Assembly: GCA_963921425.1 (NCBI GenBank)
Contig: OY992836.1
Span: forward strand, 7,501-71,500
DNA length: 64,000 nucleotides
From: Dryas octopetala
Taxonomy: Eukaryota; Streptophyta; Magnoliopsida; Rosales; Rosaceae
Reading direction: 5' to 3'
Shown here: in pieces, positions 46,101 to 57,997 of the stretch
How the letters are laid out: every line of letters begins with the position of its first letter
How positions within the stretch are numbered: the stretch's first letter is position 1
Made by a program: the position numbers and the translations under genes
The notes under the pieces: generated by a model
What the model saw: only the letters and a program-made list of their open reading frames with translations
What the model was told of the DNA's origin: nothing
Database searches by the model: none

Positions 46101-48589
46101 GCATCAATGCTCGGCATGGGCTTTGTAGGTGTAACACCTAACTGCTCGAACTCTAATGGGCATCTTGAACAAGTGTATCGTGGTGTTGAATCCATGTAAT
46201 TAACTATTTCCACAATTCTTGGCTCGTCTTTGATCGTTTCATACTGATGTACCAAGCTAGCCTCCAAAGGATCTTCAGGATAATGAGTGGAGAAGCGATG
46301 TACAATGACTTGATCTATCACTTCCAATCTAAAGCAATACTCTGAATCTACTGGGTACTTGGTAGCATCAAATACACAAAACTCTACTTCCTGATCCCCC
46401 ACTCTCAGGATCAATGAACCTTTGGCCACGTCAATCAGTGTTCTTCCTGTAATCAAGAACGGCCTCCCTAAAATTATAGGGGTATCGATGTCTGCCTCCA
46501 TATCTAGGACCAGAAAATTGGCAGGGAAAATGAATCTATCTACCTTGATCAGCACATCTTCAATTATGCCATGTGGATGCGTGAGGGACCTGTCAGCCAT
46601 TTGCAATGAAACATTAGTGGGTTTAATCTCCCCCAAACCAATTTTTGTAGCTATAGACAATGGCATTAAATTGATACTGGAGCCCAAATCACATAAAGCT
46701 TTGCCAAAAGAAATTGTGCCGATGGTGCAAGGTATAGTAAAACTCCCTGGATCCTTCCTTTTAGGTGGCAATTACCTCTGGATGACAGCACTGCACTCCT
46801 TAGTAAGTTGTACGGTCTCAGCATCATCAAGCTTCCTTTTCTTACTCAAAATATCTTTTAAGAATTTCCCATAGCTGGGCATCTGCTCCAATGCTTCGCT
46901 GAAGGGAATAGTGACTTGCAATTTCTTGAAAATATCAAGGAACTTTGAAAACTGTGCATTCTTCTTGTTCTTGCGGAGGCGTTGAGGAAATGGAATGGGC
47001 GGCACGTACTGCTTGGGGTCGATTGGGACTGGAACAAAGCTTGTGTCAGCAACGACATGTTCAGGTTCTGCAAAGTCTGCAGGTAGCAGCACAGATTATC
47101 CAGCGGTGTCAGCGGCGGCAGATAAATTTTCAGCGTCAGTTTCTCCTACTCGCTCAGCTGCCAGCTGCTGCTCAAGCTGTTTCTGCTGCTTTTCTGCATC
47201 CAAATCCACAACAGTCTTGATCTGCCTTCCCGTCCTAAGTGATATAGCCTTTGCATGCTCTTGTCTTCTCAGATTAACTTCAGTTTGGCTAGGTAACACT
47301 CCTTTTTCTCTCCCATTAAGTGCTTCAGCTATTTGCCCGACCTGAACCTCCAAATTCCGGATAGAAGCTGCTTGGTTTTGGAAATTTGTGTCAGTTTTGT
47401 TCATAAACTGAGTGGTGGCTTTGATGAGTTGTGCAATGGCGTCCTCCCATCCTCCTGTTTTTTCTGGAGCTTGAGATCCTGGCAGAGGTCCTTGAGTATT
47501 CTGATTATTTCTCCATGAACAATTAGGGTGCCTTTGCCATCCAGGATTATATGTGTTTGAAAATGGATCATTGGCAGGTCATCTATAGGTATTCACCATA
47601 TTTGCTTGTTCTTGCAAAAATTCTGGAAAATCCACTCCATGAGGACAAGATATAGTGTCATGACCAGAAACTTCACAAATAGAGCAAACCGCCTGAGTTG
47701 AGATTTTCCCGTTAAGAGCAAGCAAAGCGTCCAATTTACTGGTGATAGCGTCCACTTGCGCCTTAGAAGCAAAATTGCTAGTAGTACCAATTTCATTCAC
47801 TCCAGCGTGCTTACCTCTTGCATCAGAATGCTGTGTTTCAAGAGCTAGAGTGTCAAACAGAGTTTGACATTCAGTTGATGTCTTGTTCTTAATAGATCCA
47901 CCTGCATAATTATTCACTGCGGCCTTGCTCGACACGGTTAGAGCCTTATAAAAAATTCGCATTAAAACTAGAGTAGGCAAACCATGGTGAGGACATTGTA
48001 TTAATAAATTATTAAACTGTTCCCATGCCTCAGAAAACGACTCATCTGCCTGTTGAGTGAATTGCATGATCTTATCCCTCAGTGCATCAGTTTTCTGAGT
48101 CGAATAAAACTTCTCCAAGAACTTGTTCTGAATTTCAGTCCAGCTCGTCAGTGACCCAGGCCTCAAGGAGTTCAGCCACGTCTTGGCTTTGTCTTTCACC
48201 GTATATGGAAAAACTTTCATCCTAAGATGTTCTTCAGTGACTCCAGCTGTCAAGGCCATGTTAGAAACCATGTTAAAAATATCTCTAATGTGAGCTAAAG
48301 GATCTTCAGTACTCATTCCATGAAAAGAAGGCATCATATTAAAGTGGATATTTTTCAATTCATAATTCCGGGCAGCCGCAGGTAAGACGATGCTTGATGG
48401 TGACGTCGGAATTGTTGGGATATCAAGGTCTCCCATTGTTTCTTGTGGTACAAGGGCCATCTCTTCTTCTCTCTGTTGATTCTCTTTTTCTCTGTCCTCT
48501 CTTTGTTTCTTTCTAATCGCTCGGAGCTTCTGTTCAATTTCAGGTTCAAATTCAACTAATTTGCAAGTTGACGATCGTGTACCAGTCAT
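43199..48589 (-). pseudogene. Athila gag-pol polyprotein, one frame with four in-frame stops
   Basis: From ATG at 48589 to the final stop at 43199-43201 the reading frame never shifts over 5391 bases. Order: gag with a CCHC knuckle (CSICEVSGHDTISC), protease (LCDLGSSINLMP, ILGRPFL), reverse transcriptase (VCIDYRKLNTATRKDHFPLP, active site EVFMDDFSVFG near 45350), RNase H (CDASDYAVGAVLGQ, VVADHLSRL), integrase zinc finger (HCHTLACGGHFGA...CDRCQR) and core (Asp of AVDYVSKW, Asp of SDGGTHF, Glu of QVEISNRE). Stops interrupt at 47579-47581 (TGA), 47096-47098 (TAA), 46772-46774 (TAA) and 44096-44098 (TGA). FMDD in place of YxDD is usual for Athila. The products would act in virus-like particles and the nucleus. 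With these stops the copy should not make full gag-pol. Confidence 0.93.
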
Positions 48590-48741
48590 CCACCTTCAAG
48601 AGAAAACAAGAGACAGTGAGAAATTGCACAAAAATTTATGTTGACAGACCACAAATAAAGAATTATTATTATTATAAATATTATCAATCCAAAAATACAA
48701 CTAGAAAATAAATCGCCCTAGTATTAACAGACTAAACTAAA

Positions 48742-48759
48742 TCCCCGGCAACGGCGCCA
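48742..48759 (-). other. Athila primer-binding site (Asp-tRNA type)
   Basis: The minus strand reads TGGCGCCGTTGCCGGGGA, six bases inside the 5' LTR. This is the classic Athila primer-binding site. Confidence 0.9.
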
Positions 48760-48765
48760 AAAACT

Positions 48766-50001
48766 TGATAGTAAATAATTGCAAGGGTACAATATCGCTC
48801 AAGTAATATAGTAATAAGAAAAGTATCGTTCCAACAGGGATTGAGTTAATCTATTAAATACCAGTGAGATTTCTGCCTAATTGACACGGATAGACAAGAA
48901 AACGAAATATGCAAGAGAGTATAAGACAAGGTAACGGATTAAAATAATATGATAAAGTACTAGGCCAACGATTTCACCATAGCTAATCCATCCCAAGTCT
49001 TTCCAACAAATCAATCCTAATTTTACCTAGCATGTTGCTAATTGTTTCCACGCTTTTCACTAGTATTCTATTCCTAGAGATACTAATTGTATTCTCAATC
49101 CTATAAACCCAATCTATTCCTAGATATGAATTTAGATGATGAAGACCCTTTAAGACCATAAGAAACATTTAATGAAAACACAACCCATACTTTCCTCTTC
49201 CGATTAAACTATGCAGATTATGGTATTTATTCCTAGAAGCTATTCACTAGATATCTCCTTCCAGTCTCAATCTAGTTCTTTATGGCAATCAATTAGTGAT
49301 CAAGTAATTGAAGGCATTAAACCAAGAAATAAATACTCAACATGCTTGAATAAAAATAGAATTAAATTGAGTTAGAAAAACTTAGAGAATTCATAGCTAG
49401 GCTACATCATAGCCTAGTATAAGAAATTTAGTGCATGATGAAGGTGATAGGCGACATGGGTGTGGAGTAGGAATTCATGATGTTCACCCACGAAATAATA
49501 ACGAAGTTCCAATCTAAAGTCTGCAGCCCCCTCTTCCGCCGTCCATCTAGTACCGCACCCCACCTCTATTTTATATTACAAAGACACCACAAGTCCCTAT
49601 TCAAACGGAATTACAATTCCTAAATCATCTAGGGCCTTCATTAATCCTTGATACCCCTGGAAAAGGGCTGGGCCAGCATCCCTTGTGTAAGTGAGAATTA
49701 ATTTCCTTTGAGAGACCTATTTCCTTCGCACACTTGGAGAGCTTTTCCTGGCAATTTTGGAAGTTTCCTTTCCTTGATGAGTTGGTGACATGTTGACTAG
49801 AGCTGGGTTTCCCTTCATGTGCGACACCCATTCAATTTCTTCAATCATCATGACTTTTCTCCTTTTTAGCTTGATATTCCCTAAATTATCAAAACTACAA
49901 AACTTGCACAAAACACATTAAAACCAACAGTTTCATTGAAGATCAAAGCAGATTAATAGGTAATAAAGGCAATCAAAATGTGTTAAATATTTGATATATC
50001 A
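48766..50001 (-). repeat. Athila 5' LTR (right)
   Basis: 1236 bp; pairs with 39627-40862. The target duplication TCAGT follows at 50002-50006. Confidence 0.95.
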
Positions 50002-50595
50002 TCAGTCAAGAAAGTGATAACTCCGCATCAAGAATGTGGTAATCCACCACAAGCTTGATCCCAATTACAATAAACTTGATTTTCTCTTCATAAAATGGTA
50101 ACTCTTTGTCAAGATTTGGTAACTTACCACATTCTTCATCCAGAATTACCACTTTCTTGAGAGTTGTTTCAATATGTGGTGACTTCGTAAATGCCTAAAA
50201 CACAAGTTACCACTTTCTTGATCTGTCAGTCAAGAAAGTGGTAACTCTGCATCAAGAATGTGATAATCCACCACAAGCTTGATCACAATTACAACAAACT
50301 TGATTTTCTCTTCCTAAAATGGTAATTCTTGGTCAAGATTTGGTAACTTAATTACCACATTCTTGAAGTTCCAACATTTTTTAGAGTTGTTTCAATATGT
50401 GGTAACCCAAGAATGGTCACGCACCTTACCACATTCTTGATTCAGAGTTACCACTTTCTTGAGATTTTTTCAATATTTGATAACTTCGAATCAAGTTAAG
50501 GTAATTCTTAGTAAAGGTCTATTTCACGAACTACAACTTCAAAATTTGCAGTCAAGGTTGTGGTAAGTCTACATCAAGATCCTTGTAATAGTTTA
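50002..50595. repeat. Satellite of about 224 bp, part after the Athila insertion
   Basis: The array resumes with TCAGTCAAGAAAGTG, the right arm of the hairpin whose left arm ends at 39626. The marker recurs at about 50119 and 50342 (223 bp). The last unit degrades after about 50400 and ends where the chromovirus fragment begins. Confidence 0.88.
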
Positions 50596-50598
50596 CAA

Positions 50599-51878
50599 TT
50601 CATCCGGGTCGTACGAAAATATATCGAGATCTACGTCGTCAATTTTTGGGGAATGTAAGAAGAAAGATGTAGCAACTTTTGTGTCAGTGTCTCACTTGTC
50701 AACATGTCAAGGCAGAACATCAAAAACCGGCAGGACCACTTCAACCGTTACCTATAGCTGAATGGAAATGGGATCACATCACAATAGACTTTGTAACGAG
50801 ACTACCTCGTATAGTACGCGGTAAGGATGCAGTTTGGGTTATTGTTGATAGATTAATTAAATTTGCACATTTTCTACTTGTGAAAACGACTGACACTACA
50901 GAAATGCTCGAAAGATTATATGTAAAATAAATTATAAGATTGCATAGAATTTCTATTTCAATTATGTATGATAGGGATCCAAAGTTTACATCTAAATTTT
51001 GGGAAAGTTTACAACGAGCATTAGGAACACAATTGACTCTTAGTAGTGCTTTTCACCCTCAAACCGATGGACAATCTGAGAGAACTATTCAGATTTTGGA
51101 GGACATGTTAAGAGCTTGTGTTTTGGATTTTCAAGGAAGTTGGGAAGATCATCTACCTTTAGCCGAATTTGCTTATAACAACAGCTTTCAGTCAAGTATT
51201 GGAACGGCACCATTTGAAACACTTTATGGACGACCATGTTGATCACCTTTATGTTGGATCGAAGCCGGTGATGCAATATTAATTAGACCTAAGTTAGTAC
51301 AAGAAACAACGAAAAAGATAATGCTCATCAAACAATGTTTACTTACAGCTCAAAGTCGACAAAAGAATTATGCGGACCGCAAAAGAAGACCGTTAAAGTT
51401 TTATGTTGGTGATCATGTTTTTCTAAAGGTTTCTCCACGGAGAGGAGTCAAAAGATTTGGAAAGTCAGGATAGTTAGCTCCAAGGTTTATTGGTTCTTTT
51501 GAAATCTTAGAGTGAATTGGAGAAGTGGCGTACATGTTAGCATTACCACCTCAACTTTCAGGGATTTACAATGTTTTCCATGTCTCGATGTTACTGAAGT
51601 ATGAGGCAAATCCTACACATGTACTTGATTGGAGGGAACTTGAATTGAACGAACAATTATCATTTGAGACTAGACCTGTTCAGATTTTAGATCATAAAGA
51701 ACAAGTTCTTCGTACAAAGACAATTCCATTAGTCAAGGTACTATGGAGAAATTAGAATATTGAAGAAATGACGTGGGAAGTAGAAGCTGAAGTACGTTAG
51801 AAGTATCCCGAGATTTTTTCTTAACTTTTCGGTAAGTGCCAAATTCGAGGACAAAATTTCTTTTAAGGAGGTTAGATT
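50599..51878 (+). pseudogene. Tekay/Del-type chromovirus integrase and chromodomain end, truncated
   Basis: The sequence starts inside the integrase zinc finger (HPGRTKIYRDL-like, then CLTCQHVKAEHQKPAG). It continues through the core with Asp in VIVDRLIKFAHF, Asp in MYDRDPKFTSKFW and Glu in QTDGQSERTIQ. The C-terminal domain (YADRKRRPLKFYVGDHVFLKVSP, YNVFHVSMLLKYEAN) leads to a chromodomain-like IPLVKVLWRN...MTWEVEAEVR. In-frame stops at about 50930, 51240 and 51471, among others, kill it. No gag, protease or RT is present; the left edge abuts satellite. Together with the LTR that follows it is a 5'-truncated copy. Confidence 0.85.
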
Positions 51879-52130
51879 GTAATAACTTGGTTCTAATTTT
51901 GTGAAAATTAATTTTAATTATATTTGTTTCATTATTTTATAATTATAAAAAAAATGTAATTAACGTGTAAAAGTACAGTAGCTTCTACACTGTTCCGTTT
52001 TTTTTTTCTTTATGTTTTTAAATTTTGTTTAATTGGCTAATTTGGAGGTGGCTGGCAGTGGCTGTGTTTTGTGTGTGAAGTGTGTGTGTTTTAGGTGGTA
52101 GCAGTGGTGTGTGCTTGTGAGTGTGGCGGT

Positions 52131-52166
<36 letters not shown>

Positions 52167-54016
52167 TTTTAAGTTGAGTTTGTAAGACAAACCCAGTAGG
52201 AAAAAATGAAGAGAACCCAAGAGAAAAGAAAACCAAAGGAAAGAAAGAAAGGAAAAAGGAGAGAGAGAAAGAAGAGAAGAGAACCTGAGAAAGAGAGATA
52301 GAGAGAGACAGAGAAAGAAGGGAGAGGAAAGAAGGTAAAATTTATTTAAAAAAAAAACATATGTTTTCTTGGATTTCGATTTTAAGTTGTGAAGTCCGTT
52401 TTGGTGAGGTTTAGATAGTTGTTGGAGTTGTTTATTGGAGCATAAAGACCAAAGAAGTTGAAGGAGAAATGAAGGATTTTCGGGTTGGGGTGTAGAGAGC
52501 AAATTTTTCAGTTTTAAAGTTTTTGAATTTTATTTCATTTGATTGTGTTTCCTTGATTTTGGTTGAAGTTTAAGTTATGATTTATCATTTCTTAGATTTA
52601 GGAACCATTTTGAGTGGTTGGAATTAAAGAGAAATGAGTTTGGTTGAATTTTGGAAAATCTGCCAAATTTCTGCAATTTTTCACAGTGCTCGGGTACTTT
52701 GAGGCCTTATATCTTGAGTTTTAAAGATCCATTTTGAGTGTTTTTTAGATGGTTGTAAAGTAGAGTTGTAGAGCTTTAAAACGAGAATAAGTTTGCTCAA
52801 TTTGGAATTGATTTGATAGGGTAAAAAGCGAGCCAAAGTTGAAAAAAAAAAAAAAAAAAAAAAGCAAAAAACTGGCTAAAGGTTGAAGATGATGAACAGT
52901 GCCGCCAGACCACCACTCGCACCACCGGCGCGTGCGGTGGCTCCGGTGACCGGAGAAAGTCTCTCCCCACTGCATTTTTTATTCCGAGTCCGATGATGGA
53001 CTCTGTTTTGCGATCCGAGACACCTAACTTAGTGTTTTCACTACACACACTAGAATTAGAGAGAGCGATTTTTATTCCGTAATTAATTGTGATTTTCTTG
53101 TATGGGATTAGGTTCGGAAAACAACCTGAAAACACGGGGCTATTTTTAACAGCGGATTAAGCTCGTTATCGAGGTAGGGGGATCTAGGGAACCTTAAACA
53201 ACAAAATTTGATTTTTTTTGAATGTTTGTTGAAAAATGCAATATGTGTGCTAATATGTGATTTATATGAATTATTTGAATTACTTGAACATGATATGAAT
53301 TAGTTAATTATTATATAATTGTGTGCATTTATTTTAATGTGACATTTATTTGAACGTGAAACATGATTCATTGAGAAATGAAGATTTTGGTGGTGAGAAG
53401 GGGTTAGGAGTTAAAATTAAATTTATAGAGTGCGCGGGGAGTGAAACCCCTTCAGCAGAGATTGATAAAACGATCTAACCTCCCCAAAACGCATTGGGAC
53501 CTTCGGCAGAGACCGAAGTTAAGATGAATTGTAATTTATTTTTTTAAAGGGATTATTAAGAAAGTGCAGCATAACATTCATGCATCTATAATATTATTAA
53601 ATATATATTATCTGCTCCATGTTGTATGATTCATTGAGATTCCATATAATTAATTTTGCATGTTAAGCTGAAATGTCTCTACTAAGCCAGTGATTAGAGC
53701 TCACCCACTTATAAACTTTGCAGGTTCAAATACAGAAGATTAGAACCCTTAAAAGAAGTTTGTGTAAATAAGTGTGAACAGACTTTGAAGTTTTGTTTTG
53801 TTTTATTTTGGAAATTTTGTTAAACTTAAGTTACTGAGACAAGTTGTATATTGTAAACTAAGCTTGAATTTAGTATAGTATGTTAATAGAATACAGTTTC
53901 TTCTTTTATTTTATTATTCTCAGTCATATTCTAGTTATAGAAGTTAATTCTATAATTAGAGTGTGATTCACACCTTAATTCGTAATTAGTTCTTAATTAT
54001 GAATTGGGGCGTGACA
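51879..54016 (+). repeat. 3' LTR of the Tekay/Del-type element
   Basis: After the polypurine tract AAGGAGGTTAGAT the LTR begins TGTAATAACTTGG and most likely ends GGGGCGTGACA at 54016, about 2.1 kb. An alternative end is GGGTGTGACA at 54405. Inside are a GT microsatellite (about 52130-52162), a purine-rich AGAGAG leader (52200-52340), an A run at about 52838-52863 and a (C)CGGTGACCGGAG segment. ORFs in it are low-complexity shadows. Confidence 0.7.
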
Positions 54017-54499
54017 ATTCATGTCATTTGTTTTGCAGCGGTTCTTGCTTTCCCATGGATGTTTTCCATTGGGAACCTATTCTGAACAATGAAATTTTAT
54101 TTTAACCATTTTGTAAACTTATGTGAGTTTTACTTATACTTTGGTAATTCATTTTCTGGGGTGTTGATTTAACTATTCCACCCTAGCGGATTGGTTAATT
54201 TATATTTATGTATTTATTTTGATCTTATTATTTCCTTAAAAATTCATGTTGTATAATGAGTACTCTGATCCAACCCAGTTTTAAATTAAAAAGGCTCAAC
54301 ATTTCTTGAGTATCTTGGGAGATTAACGTCAGTCAATTGGCATCAATCCCTCAAGATATCCAAGAAAGGTGCTTCTGTCGCATACCCAGGGTTCAGGGTG
54401 TGACATGGACCAACTTGGGAAAACGTGAAAGTAAGTGGACCAACAGTGCATTTAACTTTAAAAGATAATATCCGTTTAAATTATACAAATATCAAAAAA
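54017..54499. other. Stretch between the Tekay LTR and the foldback elements
   Basis: It contains another LTR-like end (CAGGGTGTGACA at about 54394-54405) and no gene. It may be the tail of a longer or second LTR. Confidence 0.35.
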
Positions 54500-55079
54500 A
54501 TGCATTAACCCACAAAAAAGAAAATAATCAAACAAGGAAGAAAAAAAGTATATATAGGTACATTTCAATTGTACCAATACCTGGGTTGATATATATATAT
54601 ATAGGTTTTCTCTAGAGAGGATGTCCACATTTTAAAATTTTGCGAATGTGTGGACTATTCGGTCGACAGGTGCTATAGCAAGTTCACGGCAATCGGATAG
54701 TCCACACATCCGCAAAATTTGAAAAATGCGGACATCCTCTCTAGAGAAGGACTATATATATATACATATTCGATCAGGTGCGCACCAATGAACATGTGCA
54801 CCTGATCTGAACACTCGGTTCCCGTCGCCAATCGCTCGGCTATGCTGCTTCCTTCCCCAAGTTTTGAGGATAAATCTTCATCTTTTCAGCTCATCCCTTC
54901 CTAGGATATAGAATAGGGTTGGTGAAGGTGTTATGTTAGGGTTTAACTCTGCCCAAAATCCCGGACCTAAACCATAACATCAATGCCGACAAGCCATCGA
55001 TCGATTGATACAATTGAAATGTACCCATAAATAATTTTTTTCCTTGTTTGATTATTTTCTATTTTGTGGCCTGATGCAT
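54500..55079. mobile_element. Foldback/MITE-like element with about 75-bp TIRs, containing a second foldback
   Basis: The left arm (TGCATTAACCCACAAAAAAG, then AAAATAATCAAACAAGGAA and GGTACATTTCAATTGTA) is matched by the reverse complement of about 55000-55078, with the same three blocks. The interior holds a complete foldback at 54586-54770. No convincing target duplication was found and there is no transposase. The superfamily is unclear. Confidence 0.65.
54586..54770. mobile_element. Inner foldback MITE with 75-bp arms
   Basis: The arms 54590-54668 and 54693-54768 are reverse complements apart from a few mismatches (TCTCTAGAGAGGATGTCC, AATTTTGCGRATGTGTGG, ACTATYCG). A loop of about 25 bp separates them, and TATATATA runs lie on both sides. 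The two arms could form a long hairpin. A further inverted pair GATCAGGTGC/GCACCTGATC lies just right at 54772-54808. Confidence 0.75.
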
Positions 55080-55667
55080 CTTTATTAGATTTATATAATT
55101 TAAATCCCACAATTAATTTTAGAATAATATAAATATTCAGATAATATAATATGATAATTTATAATATTAATATAATATAAAACTAAGATAATATTATGAT
55201 AATACTAAAATAATATTAAGATTTAAATATCATTAATTTTAGGATAATATTAGACATTTTTTTAAATTAAAAACATTTAGACAATAATTTTGGACCTCAG
55301 TCAAAAATAAAAAAAATTAAGATATTAGTCTAAAAAAGAAGAGAAAATTGGACTTGTTTGTGAAGCACCATACAAATAAAAATGTTTTCTAGATCAAAAA
55401 ACAGTAAGGTATTATAATATTGCGTTTACATATGAAATAATGTACTCTAGATCATTAATCCATTGGCCTTATGGCACCGTTTCTATCAAGGCCCTGTGCA
55501 TTTTATTTATGGTCCCAAGCATTTCTCAAGGCCACCAACTTTCTTTGGCCACCATGGCATGTGGCTAGAATAGTTTTTAGGCCTCCCCATTGCCTAATTC
55601 TTTGCTAAAGTGTTATTTTTTTAGTCCAAACAATGAAAAAAGTTTCAAGTTTATTATAAAATACATG
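55080..55667. other. AT-rich low-complexity sequence and unassigned DNA
   Basis: The region 55130-55270 is built from ATAATATTA-type words. The rest has no gene or repeat structure that I can support. Confidence 0.5.
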
Positions 55668-56637
55668 GGTCATGACAGGACCGCCCCCGGATTCCACCCT
55701 GAAATCCGGAGAGGTCCTGTGGGATCCAAAATCAAGAAAAATTCTACCGAAAATTCGGCAAAACCTCCCCTGAAAATGGACTAACCCAAAAATTATAAAC
55801 CTGTAAAAACACTTCTAAAAACTTCAACCACCTCTACCACAACCAAAAAGTTTTTATTCACTAAGGCACATGATAATCAGAGCAAAACTAAACTTTCATT
55901 ACAAAATAAAAGTTAACTCCACAACTTAAGGGAAATGACGCCGAAGAACTGAAAGTCCTGCCTCGACGTGGTAAGGCCCAACTTCAGCGATCTATAACAC
56001 CTGGGGGGAAAATGTTATAAACAAAATAAAGAAAACGTGAAATAACTCTCAGTGAGTGGACCAAAATAAAGAAACAAAACATTAAGTTATTCATCCTTTC
56101 AAATATTTTTCTCCACTAAGACCTCACGTTACTCTTTGAAATCCCCCAGTTTTGAAACCAACTTACGATCTTTAAGTAAATCATAAAATCATTTAAACTC
56201 CAAAAATTTAAATAAATCAAAATATAACTTTTCAATAACAACCTTTTAAAATAAAAGTCATAAAAACATTGTACGGAAATCTTGATAAAACTCAAAAAGG
56301 AAATTCTCAATCAAACTCATATTTAATAACTCCTGTAAATAATAATTATAGTCCGTAATTTGTAGCACCCATTTATAGAGAAAACTTTGTTGCCGCACCC
56401 ACCCTTAATCAAACACACCAGCAGCACCCAATAATAAGCCTACTAATAATTTAGGCTTATTAATTACATTAATTTACATGTATGCCATTAGAACCCAGCC
56501 ATTACCGCATCCAAGCAAGTCCACAGGACAACTGGAAGTCCAACCCCTACCCTTTTGACGTGCGCTGACGCGCGCTGAAACATGCTGACACGTGCTGACG
56601 CACGCTGACATCACTGTAACTGAATTTTGGTGAAACT

Positions 56638-56669
<32 letters not shown>

Positions 56670-56715
56670 CTGGAATTGAAGTTTTTGCTAAAACTCAATA
56701 TTTCGCTAAAACTAA

Positions 56716-56835
56716 AATCAAACACTGAAACTGAATTTCAAGAATTCAGTTACACTGAAACTGAATTTCAAGAATTCAATTATACTGAAACTGAATTTCA
56801 GAAATTCAGTTACACTGAATTGAAGAATTCAGTTA
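56716..56835. repeat. 30-bp tandem repeat, about four copies
   Basis: Units of the form ACTGAAACTGAATTTCAAGAATTCAGTTAC follow one another, with the last shortened. Related ACTGAAACTG words recur near 57115-57160. Confidence 0.8.
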
Positions 56836-57723
56836 TGAATCCACTTACTGAAACTAAATTAATTGATGAAACAATTACACCTTGACTAAAATGCCATTAC
56901 ACATTAATTAAAAAACAATTACACATTCACTAAAATACAATTACACCTTAATTAAAAAACAATTACACCTAGACAACGTCGTCCGATCACCTCACGCGGG
57001 ATGAGTACACGACAGTTGCCACTGCCTCGATCTGTTTCTACCTGCAAATTTAATTCATCATATTTCAGAACCATAATTTCATTCAAAATTCATCTAAAAC
57101 TCATGTTTCATGAACTGAAACTGTTTCACTAACTGAAACTGTTTCACGCACTGAAACTGTTTAATCAATAAAACACACACTTTGCCTAAATAGTGTGCAA
57201 TAAATTTTTGAACTTGTCATTCCATAAATGATTTCAAGATTATTCTACGCCTCTTCACAAGTTAAGATCTGTTTTTTGTTTTTATAAGAGAACAATTTTA
57301 TTAATTCTCTTTTAAGTGCATACATAGTGGACAAGAAGTCCACCAGGATACACACATCAGAACACAGAATAATACCACTTTATTCAGCTACAAACAGAAA
57401 AATATAATGCCTTTATGTGGTCTACTTGTTTAGAGTCCATCATTTGTGTACACCAACCCACCCAATATCTGCACCTTTAGGGGGACTTTTTTTTTTCTAA
57501 ATAGAAGAATAGGGAAGAAAACCGATCCACTAACATTACAGCATAATCTTCTAAAATAGAAATTCACTGAGAACTTCTCTGAAGAGTCCAAAAGTCATCT
57601 TCTTAAATCATGTCTGCTAGTATGTAATATGATTCCCTCCAAAATATGCATAAATACATATCTACAAGCTACTGAAAGATAAATAAGCGAGGAGGAGTTT
57701 AGATCTTACCGAAGCCATCCATG

Positions 57724-57771
57724 GTTCTTAGCAGCATCTCCGATCAATCTCTCGGTGTCAGTGAAGGCGAC
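57724..57771 (-). pseudogene. Captured HSP70 coding fragment, about 16 codons
   Basis: The minus strand reads VAFTDTERLIGDAAKN, a highly conserved block of the cytosolic HSP70 ATPase domain. HSP70 chaperones bind unfolded proteins using ATP. The similarity stops on both sides: upstream is an Arg-rich GC-rich segment, and downstream the reading runs to GATGGCTTCG|GTAAG, a possible splice donor. The GC-rich block 57720-57960 may include more captured 5' sequence that I do not recognise. The position inside a mobile insertion suggests transduplication rather than a resident gene. Confidence 0.6.
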
Positions 57772-57960
57772 GGCGAATCGCCGGCGAGGGAGCTCGTTCT
57801 ACCTGGGCTCGATCCACCGTCTTCGTTGGCTTTCACGGCTAGTGGAGTGCACCGGAAGGAAGAGAGAGGCAAGGCAAGAAGGATGGGACCGGTTTCGCCA
57901 ACAACCGTCGCTGGACGACGGAGAAGGCATCGGTGACAAAGAACACGCAGAGAAAATGAG

Positions 57961-57963
<3 letters not shown>

Positions 57964-57996
<33 letters not shown>
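57964..57996. repeat. GA microsatellite
   Basis: An uninterrupted run of GAGAGA of about 30 bp lies just upstream (minus-strand sense) of the HSP70-containing GC-rich block. Confidence 0.9.

Positions 57997-57997
<1 letters not shown>

Larger units (their letters stand above)
39627..50001 (-). mobile_element. Full-length Athila-type Ty3/gypsy element, minus strand, very young insertion
   Basis: Two LTRs of 1236 bp bound the element. The target duplication TCAGT is perfect (39622-39626 and 50002-50006). The primer-binding site is of the Asp-tRNA type, and the polypurine tract GGTTTGGGGGTATT lies at 40863-40876. The LTRs differ at only one position found by eye (A at 39797-39799 region against G at about 48936). 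Internal coding is one gag-pol frame with stops. The 2.3 kb between pol and the 3' LTR has no clear envelope-like ORF. Confidence 0.95.

Noticed and set aside
39844-49911. Small ORFs of 61, 68 and 64 codons that occur twice unchanged
   Set aside because: They lie inside the two Athila LTRs, and their identity reflects LTR duplication, not conserved genes.
52029-52502. 157-codon minus-strand ORF rich in Thr/His and Leu/Ser
   Set aside because: It reads through a GT microsatellite and a purine-rich LTR leader, so it is a low-complexity shadow.
56474-56885. ORFs through the T run and the 30-bp repeats
   Set aside because: The peptide periodicity comes from the DNA repeat, and no start context or homology supports a gene.
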